The position numbers and the translations under genes are program-made. The notes under the pieces were generated by a model. The model worked only from the letters and a program-made list of their open reading frames with translations, was not told the origin of the DNA and did no database searches. Of a stretch of 52,779 nucleotides of DNA, positions 29,581-37,565 are shown piece by piece. The DNA comes from Pedobacter sp. (GTDB lineage Bacteria > Pseudomonadota > Gammaproteobacteria > Pseudomonadales > Moraxellaceae): the NCBI GenBank assembly GCA_031119295.1, contig JAVHYE010000004.1, positions 1-52,779 of the forward strand, read 5' to 3'. Each line of letters begins with the position of its first letter. The first letter of the stretch is position 1.

Positions 29581-30735
29581 TCAGAGACGTTGCTCCTGCC
29601 ATTCCACCTCGCTATTGCGGGCATAGCCACTGTCGGCCAGCAGGCCATGGCGTTTGAGCAAGGTGCGCATGACATTACGGGTGATGCCCAGCAAGGCGGC
29701 GGCATGTACCTGATTGCTGCGCACATGACGGAATGCTTCCGTGACGATCAGGCTTTCCAGTTCGTCAAACAGCGCCTCCGGTGCTTGCGCATAAAGCCGG
29801 CGCAGTTCACGGGCAATGATGGTCAGCGGTTCTTCGTCATCCCGGCTTTCTTCACGTGCCGCTGTACTGCTTGCCGGATGGTTCCAGTTGCCCGAGCCGA
29901 GGCCGGCGGCACCCCAGCCGCCAGTGACTTTCAGATGCTCGGGACGGATTTCATCGCCGGGCGCAATCAATAGGGCAAAGTGCACGACATTTTCCAGCTC
30001 GCGGATATTGCCCGGCCAGGCATAGCCCAGCAGCGCTTCTTCCGCCGCGCTGCTCAGCACAGGAATACGATTGCCCATGCGCTGGCTGTAGCTGCGCAGG
30101 AAATGTTCCACCAGCGGCAGCACATCACCGGGCCGCTCGCGCAGCGGCGGCAGACGGGCCTGGGCGATATTCAGGCGATAAAGCAGGTCGCGGCGGAAAT
30201 GTCCGGCAGAAACGGCATGATCCAGATCAACGTTGGTGGCAGCGACCAGGCGCACATCCACGGCAATGGATTTGCGTGAGCCTATGCGTACCACTTCGCG
30301 CTCCTGCAGTACGCGCAGCAGTTTTACCTGCATGGGCAAGGGCAGATCGCCGATTTCATCCAGGAACAGCGTGCCGCCATTGGCGGCTTCGAACCAGCCT
30401 TCACGTTTGCCGACAGCGCCGGTGAAAGAGCCGGCTTCATGGCCGAATAATTCGCTTTCGGCGAGCTGCTCGCTGATGGCACCGCAATTCACGGCGAGAA
30501 AAGGACCGCTGCGTCCGCTGAGATGATGGATGTGGCGCGCCACCAATTCCTTGCCGGTGCCGGTTTCACCAATGATGAGTACAGGCGCTTCGCTGGGGGC
30601 GAGTCTTTCTATGTAGTCCAGCAGGCGCTGCGAGGCGGGGTCAGCGAAGACCAGGGCCTTGGCGCGTATGGACAAGGGTTGGCTGTCGCTGCCTTCCAGG
30701 GAAAGCAGTGTCGGTTTCTTGGGCGTATTGCTCAC
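29581..30735 (-). CDS. sfnR: sigma-54-dependent transcriptional activator, SfnR-like (AAA+ plus Fis HTH, no obvious sensor domain)
   Basis: LSIRAKALVFADPASQRLLDYIERLAPSEAPVLIIGETGTGKELVARHIHHLS; ELFGHEAGSFTGAVGKREGWFEAANGGTLFLDEIGDLP; C-terminal HTH. Confidence 0.8.
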   Translation of the reverse strand: MSNTPKKPTLLSLEGSDSQPLSIRAKALVFADPASQRLLDYIERLAPSEAPVLIIGETGTGKELVARHIHHLSGRSGPFLAVNCGAISEQLAESELFGHEAGSFTGAVGKREGWFEAANGGTLFLDEIGDLPLPMQVKLLRVLQEREVVRIGSRKSIAVDVRLVAATNVDLDHAVSAGHFRRDLLYRLNIAQARLPPLRERPGDVLPLVEHFLRSYSQRMGNRIPVLSSAAEEALLGYAWPGNIRELENVVHFALLIAPGDEIRPEHLKVTGGWGAAGLGSGNWNHPASSTAAREESRDDEEPLTIIARELRRLYAQAPEALFDELESLIVTEAFRHVRSNQVHAAALLGITRNVMRTLLKRHGLLADSGYARNSEVEWQEQRL

Positions 30736-31014
30736 GGAACTGTCCTGAAAATGCGGCTACAGCCGCCGGGCCTGAAAATTCCGGCAATGCCGCCGGGAAA
30801 TCTGTGGCCTCGCAGTGTATGGGCATAAGCGCCTAAGGAATAAGGAACGAATAAAGCTAAGTTATTTCGCAGAAGAATAAGAAAACTGTCATCTGTAGAA
30901 AAATCAGCATGACACTGTGTCATACGCAACAGGCTTCACGATGACAAATCGATGACGTTGCACATGCTGTGCTGCATTTATCCCCGCGAAGCGCGGCAAT
31001 TCCGGACTTCGCAT

Positions 31015-31030
31015 ATGACATGCATGTCAT
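31015..31030. promoter_or_regulatory. 16-nt perfect palindrome ATGACATGCATGTCAT
   Basis: Perfect palindrome immediately upstream of a sigma-54 promoter. Confidence 0.5.
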
Positions 31031-31039
31031 GGCGGAGGC

Positions 31040-31055
31040 TGGCACAGTTTCTGCC
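31040..31055 (+). promoter_or_regulatory. sigma-54 -24/-12 promoter (TGGCACAGTTTCTGCC)
   Basis: TGGCACA-N4-CTGCC with correct GG/GC spacing; 49 nt upstream of receptor start. Confidence 0.65.
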
Positions 31056-31103
31056 ATTACCCCCTTTCACTGTTTCAGGTGCTCATCGTGCACGGGGGAT
31101 TTC

Positions 31104-33500
31104 ATGTTGTTGTTCAAGACTCATCCATTGGCCGCCAGTATTGCGCGTGCCCTTGGCTTTGCCGGTAGTGCCGGCTTGCTGCTGTCCCTGTCGACAGCTG
31201 TTCTGGCAGAAGAAAATGCAGCAGCTGCGCCAGCAGAAGCTGTAGTAGCGACTCCCGATGCGGCAGCTGCAGCAGAAACATCAGCAACAACGGAGGCAGC
31301 AACGCCTGCCGTCAAATCGCGCCAGCTCGATACCGTGGTAGTAACGGCACAGCGCCGCAAGGAAAACCTGCAGAAGGTGCCGGCCGCCATTACGGCCATC
31401 AGCGGCAATAAATTGCAGGATGATGGTGTCGGCCGTGCGGCCAATGACGTCATCAAATACGTCCCCAATGCTTCGGCGGCCACCAGCGGCGGCCACACGC
31501 GTCCGCGCTGGTGGATACGTGGTGTCGGTACCGGCACGCAGGGACTGGACTCGCCAAGTCCCATAGGCGTGTATCTGGACGACGTCTATATCAGCAATGC
31601 CAATGCCACCGGCTTTCCCGTATTTGATCTGGAGCGCGTGGAAGTGCTGCGCGGTCCGCAGGGCACGCTCTGGGGCAAGAACACCACGGGCGGCGCGGTG
31701 AACTTTGTGTCCAAAAAGCCGAAATATGATTCCGATGGCTTTGCCAGGATCGACTATGGCAGCCACGATAATCTGCTTATCGAAGGCGCAGGTGGCGGTA
31801 CCATCATTCCGGAAAAGCTTGCCGCCCGTGCCAGCTTCCATCAGGAAACGCGTGACGGTGCTTATGAAAACGCCAAGACCGGTGCCGAGGATGGTGGCTT
31901 CAGCGATACCGCTGGCCGCGTGCAATTCCAGGCCAATATCACCCCGGATTTTGAAGCCCTGCTGAATGTGCATGTGCGTGATTATCAGGTAGAGGGTAAT
32001 ACAGCGACAGTGCTTGGCCGTGGTGTCGGTGGCGCTTACTGGACCAATGGCGCCACTTATATTCCCAGTACAGATCGCTATGCCGTCAGTGCCAATGCCC
32101 AGTCCGGTACGGATATTTCGCAAAAGGGCGCCAATCTCAATCTCAAGTGGCAGCTGAACAAGCTGGAGCTGACCTCCATCACGGCTTTCGAAGGTTTCGA
32201 GCAGGAAGTGTTCAGCGACAGCGACAGCACTCCGCTGGAACTTTCTCGCGGGCACTCTGCCGGCAAGAGCAGCCAGACCTCCCAGGAATTCCGTCTGGCC
32301 TCGCCGCGTGAGGATCGCTGGAACTGGGTGACGGGTCTGCATTATTTCAATGAGAACATACGTTCGGACTCTGCCAGCGGCACTCTGCTGACAGGTGACC
32401 TGCCCACCACCAGGGCGCAGTCCTATAACGACACCTTCTACACCCATGAAACCAGGAGCTATGCCATTTTCGGCAGCAGCACTTTCAATTTCACGGATGC
32501 TTTTGCCCTGACTGCCGGCCTGCGTTGGTCCTCGGAAGAAAAATCCATAGATCTGAAGCGTTTCCAGGCCACCGGGGTGACCACGGCAACAGCGCAGATT
32601 TTCCGCGACCCGACCAAGTGGTGGCTGCTGAATGGTGTCAGCGGCGCAACGGTTGTGCAGAACGTGAAGCAGAATGCCAGCAATAGCTGGAGCGACTGGA
32701 GCTATGACCTGACACCGGAATACCGCATCACCGAGAATCAGCGCGCCTACTTCCATTTTGCGCGGGGTTTCCGCGGCGGCGGTTACAACACCTCGGTCAA
32801 TGTCCAGGCTGATGTGAATGTGCTCAATCCTGAATATCTCACCTCCTATGAGCTGGGCTACAAGTCGGAGTGGGCGGAAGGCCGGCTGAATTTCAATGCC
32901 AATGTCTTCCACTACGACTATGAAGACATGCAGGTCAATTATGTGGTGTCGTCTGCTACCGGCCCCAGCTCGCAGCTGAAGAATGCCGCAGAAGGCTCGG
33001 CCAATGGTGCGGAAATCGAAATCGAAGCCCTGCCCATCAGCAATCTGCGCATCAAAGGCGGATTTGGCTGGCTGGCCACGAATTTTGATGAATTCCTGGT
33101 GCCCAACAGCCCGCCGCTGACCGGCAACAAGAATCTCGCCGGCAATGATTTTGTGCGTTCGCCGCATTTCACCGGCGTCATCAATATCGATTACCGCGTG
33201 CCTCTGGCCAATGGTGACGACATTGTTCTGGGCACGGACTGGAACTACACCACCAAGTTCTACTTCTTCACCAATAACCAGACGGATTCGCAGCTCTGGC
33301 AGGATCCTTATGCCGTGGGCAATGTGCGCGCGTCCTATGTCACTGCTGACAACAAGCTGAATGTCACGGCCTATGTGAACAATGTGACTGACGAGCAGTA
33401 CAAGCAGCACACGCTGCCGGGCACCAATGGCGCCACTGGCAATATCGTGTACTGGGCGGAAGGGCTGACCGGAGGCCTTTCTCTCACCACACGCTGGTAA
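31104..33500 (+). CDS. TonB-dependent receptor (2)
   Basis: VVVTAQRRKENLQKVPAAITAISG; FDLERVEVLRGPQGTLWGKNTTGGAVNFVSKKP; start chosen at MLLFKTHPLAAS. Confidence 0.92.
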   Translation: MLLFKTHPLAASIARALGFAGSAGLLLSLSTAVLAEENAAAAPAEAVVATPDAAAAAETSATTEAATPAVKSRQLDTVVVTAQRRKENLQKVPAAITAISGNKLQDDGVGRAANDVIKYVPNASAATSGGHTRPRWWIRGVGTGTQGLDSPSPIGVYLDDVYISNANATGFPVFDLERVEVLRGPQGTLWGKNTTGGAVNFVSKKPKYDSDGFARIDYGSHDNLLIEGAGGGTIIPEKLAARASFHQETRDGAYENAKTGAEDGGFSDTAGRVQFQANITPDFEALLNVHVRDYQVEGNTATVLGRGVGGAYWTNGATYIPSTDRYAVSANAQSGTDISQKGANLNLKWQLNKLELTSITAFEGFEQEVFSDSDSTPLELSRGHSAGKSSQTSQEFRLASPREDRWNWVTGLHYFNENIRSDSASGTLLTGDLPTTRAQSYNDTFYTHETRSYAIFGSSTFNFTDAFALTAGLRWSSEEKSIDLKRFQATGVTTATAQIFRDPTKWWLLNGVSGATVVQNVKQNASNSWSDWSYDLTPEYRITENQRAYFHFARGFRGGGYNTSVNVQADVNVLNPEYLTSYELGYKSEWAEGRLNFNANVFHYDYEDMQVNYVVSSATGPSSQLKNAAEGSANGAEIEIEALPISNLRIKGGFGWLATNFDEFLVPNSPPLTGNKNLAGNDFVRSPHFTGVINIDYRVPLANGDDIVLGTDWNYTTKFYFFTNNQTDSQLWQDPYAVGNVRASYVTADNKLNVTAYVNNVTDEQYKQHTLPGTNGATGNIVYWAEGLTGGLSLTTRW

Positions 33501-33506
33501 TCGGAA

Positions 33507-33528
33507 ACGGGGCCGCCTGCGGCCCCGT
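33507..33528. other. intercistronic GC hairpin ACGGGGCCGC-CT-GCGGCCCCGT
   Basis: Perfect 10-bp stem, no T tract; between TBDR2 and DszB-like 3. Confidence 0.6.
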
Positions 33529-33554
33529 CATTTCCCGTCAGGGGATACAGGGAT

Positions 33555-34670
33555 ATGAGTGTGGAAAAGAAACAGGCGGATGAAATCTGGTATTCGCGTT
33601 GTCCGGTACCGAGTCCGCTGGCCATAGCGGTACAGCAGGGCTGGATGGAAAAAGCCCTGCGCCAGCAATGCGGCCTGCAGATGCGCGCCCTGCATGAAAG
33701 CAATAATCCGGTGGAGCGCGCGACCTTTTACGAAAGCCCTTTGCCGAATTCATTCCGGCAGGGCGGCAGTGTGCCGGCTTTATGGGCACGCGGCAGTGGT
33801 CAGGAAACGAGAGTGGTGGGCCTGAGCTGGACAGATGAATTCCAGGCCATAGTCACCATGCCGACTGCCGGCATCACGCAGATACGTGAGCTGCGTGGAC
33901 GGCGCATAGGTATTCCACGGCATGAAGTATTGATTGATCACAGCCGTGCGGCAGCACTGCGTGCCTTCAGTGCTGTGCTGGAAACCGAAGGTCTGAGTCT
34001 GGCTGATGTGGAAATCGTGGATCTCACCGATCAGGAAATTGCTGCCACTTTCAAGGATGGTGCAGTGACTTCCACGGGGACCGGCCGTCGTGGCCGTTAC
34101 AGCTATACCAACCAGGTGCGTGCGCTGGCGCGTGGTGAAGTGGATGCGGTGTATGTGAAGGATGCGCAAGGTGCGCAGGCCACGCATCTGCTGGGCGCTG
34201 CCGTGCTGGTGAATATAGGCCGGCATCCGGATCGTGAAGTGCGTGTCAATAACTGCACGCCACGGCCGCTGACGGTGAGCCAGTGGCTGCTCGATCACCG
34301 CCCGGATGTGGTGAAGCAATTGCTGGCGCAGAGCGTGCTGGCCGGACGCTGGGCAGCACGCCATGGCGACAAGGTGCGCACGCTGATAGGCCGTGAAACA
34401 GGCTGGTCGGATGCCTGGGTGAATTACGCCTATGGCGAGCAGCTGCATCAGAACCTGCAGCTGGATTTTGCACAGGAATCGGTGCGCGGCCTCGGCCTGT
34501 TCAAGGATTTCCTGGCACAGCAGAAGATCATTCCCGCCGATTTTGATCTGCAAGCCTGGCTGGCGCCGGCGTTGCTGCAGGAAGTGCTGGAGGATCTGGA
34601 GCGCAAGCCGGCGCTTTATATGACTCCTGTGGACAGCCGGCCTGCGCTGGAATTCCCTCCCCTGCATTGA
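33555..34670 (+). CDS. DszB-like desulfinase / SBP-fold protein (paralog 3, divergent catalytic site)
   Basis: IWYSRCPVPSPL, RQGGSVPALW; His60-equivalent position reads Phe (ATFYESP). Confidence 0.72.
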   Translation: MSVEKKQADEIWYSRCPVPSPLAIAVQQGWMEKALRQQCGLQMRALHESNNPVERATFYESPLPNSFRQGGSVPALWARGSGQETRVVGLSWTDEFQAIVTMPTAGITQIRELRGRRIGIPRHEVLIDHSRAAALRAFSAVLETEGLSLADVEIVDLTDQEIAATFKDGAVTSTGTGRRGRYSYTNQVRALARGEVDAVYVKDAQGAQATHLLGAAVLVNIGRHPDREVRVNNCTPRPLTVSQWLLDHRPDVVKQLLAQSVLAGRWAARHGDKVRTLIGRETGWSDAWVNYAYGEQLHQNLQLDFAQESVRGLGLFKDFLAQQKIIPADFDLQAWLAPALLQEVLEDLERKPALYMTPVDSRPALEFPPLH

Positions 34671-34678
34671 GGTAGACC

Positions 34679-35767
34679 ATGAAGATTTTACTGCGCCTGT
34701 TGCTGGCGTTGCCGGTGCTGCTTTTCCCGGTTTTCCTGCAGGCGGCCGATGCCTTGCCGGCCACGCTGCGTATTGCCACGTTTGCCTATGTGAAAAACGG
34801 CAAGGTGGAACTGGGCAGCAATGGCTATTACGGCCATGTCATCCAGGAAAAATGGCTGGAACGCGAGCTGGCGAAAAAAGGCGTGAAGCTGGAGTGGGTG
34901 CCGGTGACGGGTGATACCGGGCCGGTGATCAACGAGGCCTTCACGGCAAAACGGATTGATTTCGCCACCTATGGTGATCTGCCCTCCATCATTCTCAATG
35001 CCGCTGGCATACGCACGCAGGTCATCGTGCCCAATGGTCGCGGTGAGGATGTGTATCTGGTGGTGCCTTTCAACTCCACGGCAAAAAGCATCGAGGACCT
35101 GAAAGGAAAACGCATCAGCGTGCATCGCTCGCGCCCCTGGGAGCTGACCATGCTCAAGTATTTCGAGAGCAAGGGGCTTTCCGCCAAAGACTTCCGCATC
35201 GTCAATATGGATACCCAGGCCGGCGCGGCTGCCGTGGCCAGTGGTCGCGTCGACGGCTTCTTCATCAATGCCGGGGGCAGTGCCAGTCCTTTCCTGCTGG
35301 AAGAAAAGAAGGTGGGCCGCATCATCTGGTCCAGCCGCGGCTCGCCGCTGCTGAAGATGCGCGCCGAGCTCTGGGGTACACGTGATTTCGTGCAGCAGTA
35401 TCCGGAGCTGACGCAGATTGTGGCGACAGCCTTCGTGCGTGCGCAGCACTGGGCCTCGCTGGAAGAAAACCGCAATACGCTGATTCTTGACGGTACGCGC
35501 AATGGCACACCGGAAAGCGTGGTGCGCCGTCGTTACGATGATCCTGCCCTGCCCTGGAAAGATCGCTGGTCGCCCCTGTTTGACGAACTGGCCTGGGCAC
35601 AATACCGCCACGACATTGCGCTGGCGCGCCAGAAAAAACTCATCAGCCGCGATATCAAGGCAGAAGAATTGCTGGAGCCGCGCTTTGCCAATGCCGCTTT
35701 AAGCGAGCTCGGGCTGGGCAATTACTGGCAGCCCTGGAAGCTTTCCCGCGTCGCAGCAGCCCCTTGA
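34679..35767 (+). CDS. SsuA-like substrate-binding protein (paralog 2)
   Basis: Signal peptide; VKLEWVPVTGDTGPVINEAFTAKRIDFATYGDLPSIILNAAG homologous to 4252..5343 product. Confidence 0.8.
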   Translation: MKILLRLLLALPVLLFPVFLQAADALPATLRIATFAYVKNGKVELGSNGYYGHVIQEKWLERELAKKGVKLEWVPVTGDTGPVINEAFTAKRIDFATYGDLPSIILNAAGIRTQVIVPNGRGEDVYLVVPFNSTAKSIEDLKGKRISVHRSRPWELTMLKYFESKGLSAKDFRIVNMDTQAGAAAVASGRVDGFFINAGGSASPFLLEEKKVGRIIWSSRGSPLLKMRAELWGTRDFVQQYPELTQIVATAFVRAQHWASLEENRNTLILDGTRNGTPESVVRRRYDDPALPWKDRWSPLFDELAWAQYRHDIALARQKKLISRDIKAEELLEPRFANAALSELGLGNYWQPWKLSRVAAAP

Positions 35768-35780
35768 GCGATATACAGAC

Positions 35781-37565
35781 ATGAGTCAGCGCTATCCCCT
35801 GCTGCGCACGCTTGCGCTTTATCGTTACATGCCCTGGCGCTTTGCGCTGACCGCCACGCTTTTTGCCGTGGTCAATCTCAGTCTGGCCTGGCAGCAATGG
35901 TTGCTGGGCCGCGCCATACACGATGTGGAACGCGGCGCAGCCGTGGTGAAACTGCCGGATGGTGCGCTGGATTTCCATCTGGCCTGGTACTGGCTGGCCG
36001 TACTGGCTGCTGTGGCATTCGGCCGCGGCCTGCTGCAATACATCGCCGGCATTCTTTCCCTCATCATCGGGCAGGAGCTGCTTTTCATACTGCGTGAAAG
36101 AATTCTCGTGCAGGTGCAGCGTCTGGACCTTGCTTATCACGGCCAGCATGGCATGGGGGAAATGGTCACACGCACCACGCGCGATGCCGACAAATTGCGC
36201 GATGCCCTGATCAATTTCTGGCGCCAGGTATTTGAAACCGCGCTCGTCATCACGGCGGCGGTTGCCATGCTGTGCTGGTACAACATCTGGCTGGGGCTGG
36301 TGCCGCTTGTGCTCACGCTCACAGGCATTGGCATTTTCGTGGCCTTCACCGACAGGCTGGTGGCACTGGACCGTGCCGTGGGCAGTGCCTATGACACCGT
36401 AAGCCAGGAGCTCAGTGAAGGCGTGCATGGCGTGCGCGTGATCAAGGCCTTTGGTCTGGAGCCGGCGCGTATTGCGGCTTTCAATGCGCAGGTTGATGTT
36501 TTTGCTGCGCATGCACGTGAAGCCATACGTTATGCCGCCACGCATATTCCCCTGCCGCAGGTAGTGGTGGCACTGGGGCATGTCTGGGTGCTGCTCTTCG
36601 GCGCACATCTGGTGGCCAGCGGCGCGCTCAATATCGGTGAGCTGGTGGCGGCTTTGCTGATGGTCACCACACTGGTGTTCCGGGCCGAAGGCATAGGCCG
36701 TGTCATGCAGGTTTTTGCCGATGCACGTTCTTCCGCCGCACGTATCTGGGAAGTGCTGGATGCGGAGCCCGCCATCAAAAGTGGACAGGATGTTTTGCCG
36801 GCAGGCCCCCTGGGTCTGGAGTTTGCGCATGTGAGTGTGCCGGCGCCCGGTGGTGGTCGCGACATCCTGCGGGATTGCTCTTTCACTGTAGCGCCGGGAG
36901 AAATGGTGGCCGTAGTGGGCACCACCGGCTCCGGAAAATCCACGCTGCTGGCCTTGCTGCCTCGTCTTGCCGATGTGGAAAGCGGCCATATCCGTCTGGG
37001 TTCGGTGGCAAACGGCTGGCAGGATTTACGCAGCACGGATCTGGCTGATCTGCGCCGGCAGGTGCATGTGGTCAGCCAGGAAAGCTTTCTTTTCTCCGAT
37101 ACGCTGGCGGCCAATCTGCGTTTTGCAGCACCACATGCCAGTGACGATGAGCTGCATCGCGCTCTGGAATTCGCCGCTGCTGATGACGTGCTGGAGCGTC
37201 TTGAAGAAGGTTTTGCAACAAAGCTGGGTGATCGCGGTGTTACGCTTTCCGGTGGCCAGCGCCAACGCCTGTGCCTGGCGCGCGCGATTCTGGCCGGGGC
37301 TCGCATCATTGCGTTTGACGATGCCACCAGTGCTCTCGATGCGGCCACGGAAAAACGCATTCTCGATAATATCCGTCGCTCACGCCGGGACGGAGCAGCC
37401 GCAGCCACCGTCATCATCGTTTCCAGCAAGCTGTCCACCATACTCATGGCGGATCGTGTACTGCTGCTTGCCGATGGGCGCATCGCCGATGCCGGTAGCC
37501 ATGCTGAACTGGCGGCGCGCAATGCGGCGTATCGCGACCTGATGGGGATTGCCCATGGCGAATAA
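35781..37565 (+). CDS. ABC half-exporter with degenerate NBD (Walker B DD, H-loop Ser)
   Basis: [40 protein letters not shown]. Confidence 0.9.
   Translation: MSQRYPLLRTLALYRYMPWRFALTATLFAVVNLSLAWQQWLLGRAIHDVERGAAVVKLPDGALDFHLAWYWLAVLAAVAFGRGLLQYIAGILSLIIGQELLFILRERILVQVQRLDLAYHGQHGMGEMVTRTTRDADKLRDALINFWRQVFETALVITAAVAMLCWYNIWLGLVPLVLTLTGIGIFVAFTDRLVALDRAVGSAYDTVSQELSEGVHGVRVIKAFGLEPARIAAFNAQVDVFAAHAREAIRYAATHIPLPQVVVALGHVWVLLFGAHLVASGALNIGELVAALLMVTTLVFRAEGIGRVMQVFADARSSAARIWEVLDAEPAIKSGQDVLPAGPLGLEFAHVSVPAPGGGRDILRDCSFTVAPGEMVAVVGTTGSGKSTLLALLPRLADVESGHIRLGSVANGWQDLRSTDLADLRRQVHVVSQESFLFSDTLAANLRFAAPHASDDELHRALEFAAADDVLERLEEGFATKLGDRGVTLSGGQRQRLCLARAILAGARIIAFDDATSALDAATEKRILDNIRRSRRDGAAAATVIIVSSKLSTILMADRVLLLADGRIADAGSHAELAARNAAYRDLMGIAHGE

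Noticed and set aside
31281-33410. 709-aa minus-strand ORF opposite TonB-dependent receptor 2
   Set aside because: Antisense shadow ORF; the plus strand encodes a clear receptor with canonical plug and barrel motifs.
35655-36989. 444-aa minus-strand ORF, likewise 38059..39480
   Set aside because: Antisense to the ABC half-exporters, which have complete NBD motifs.
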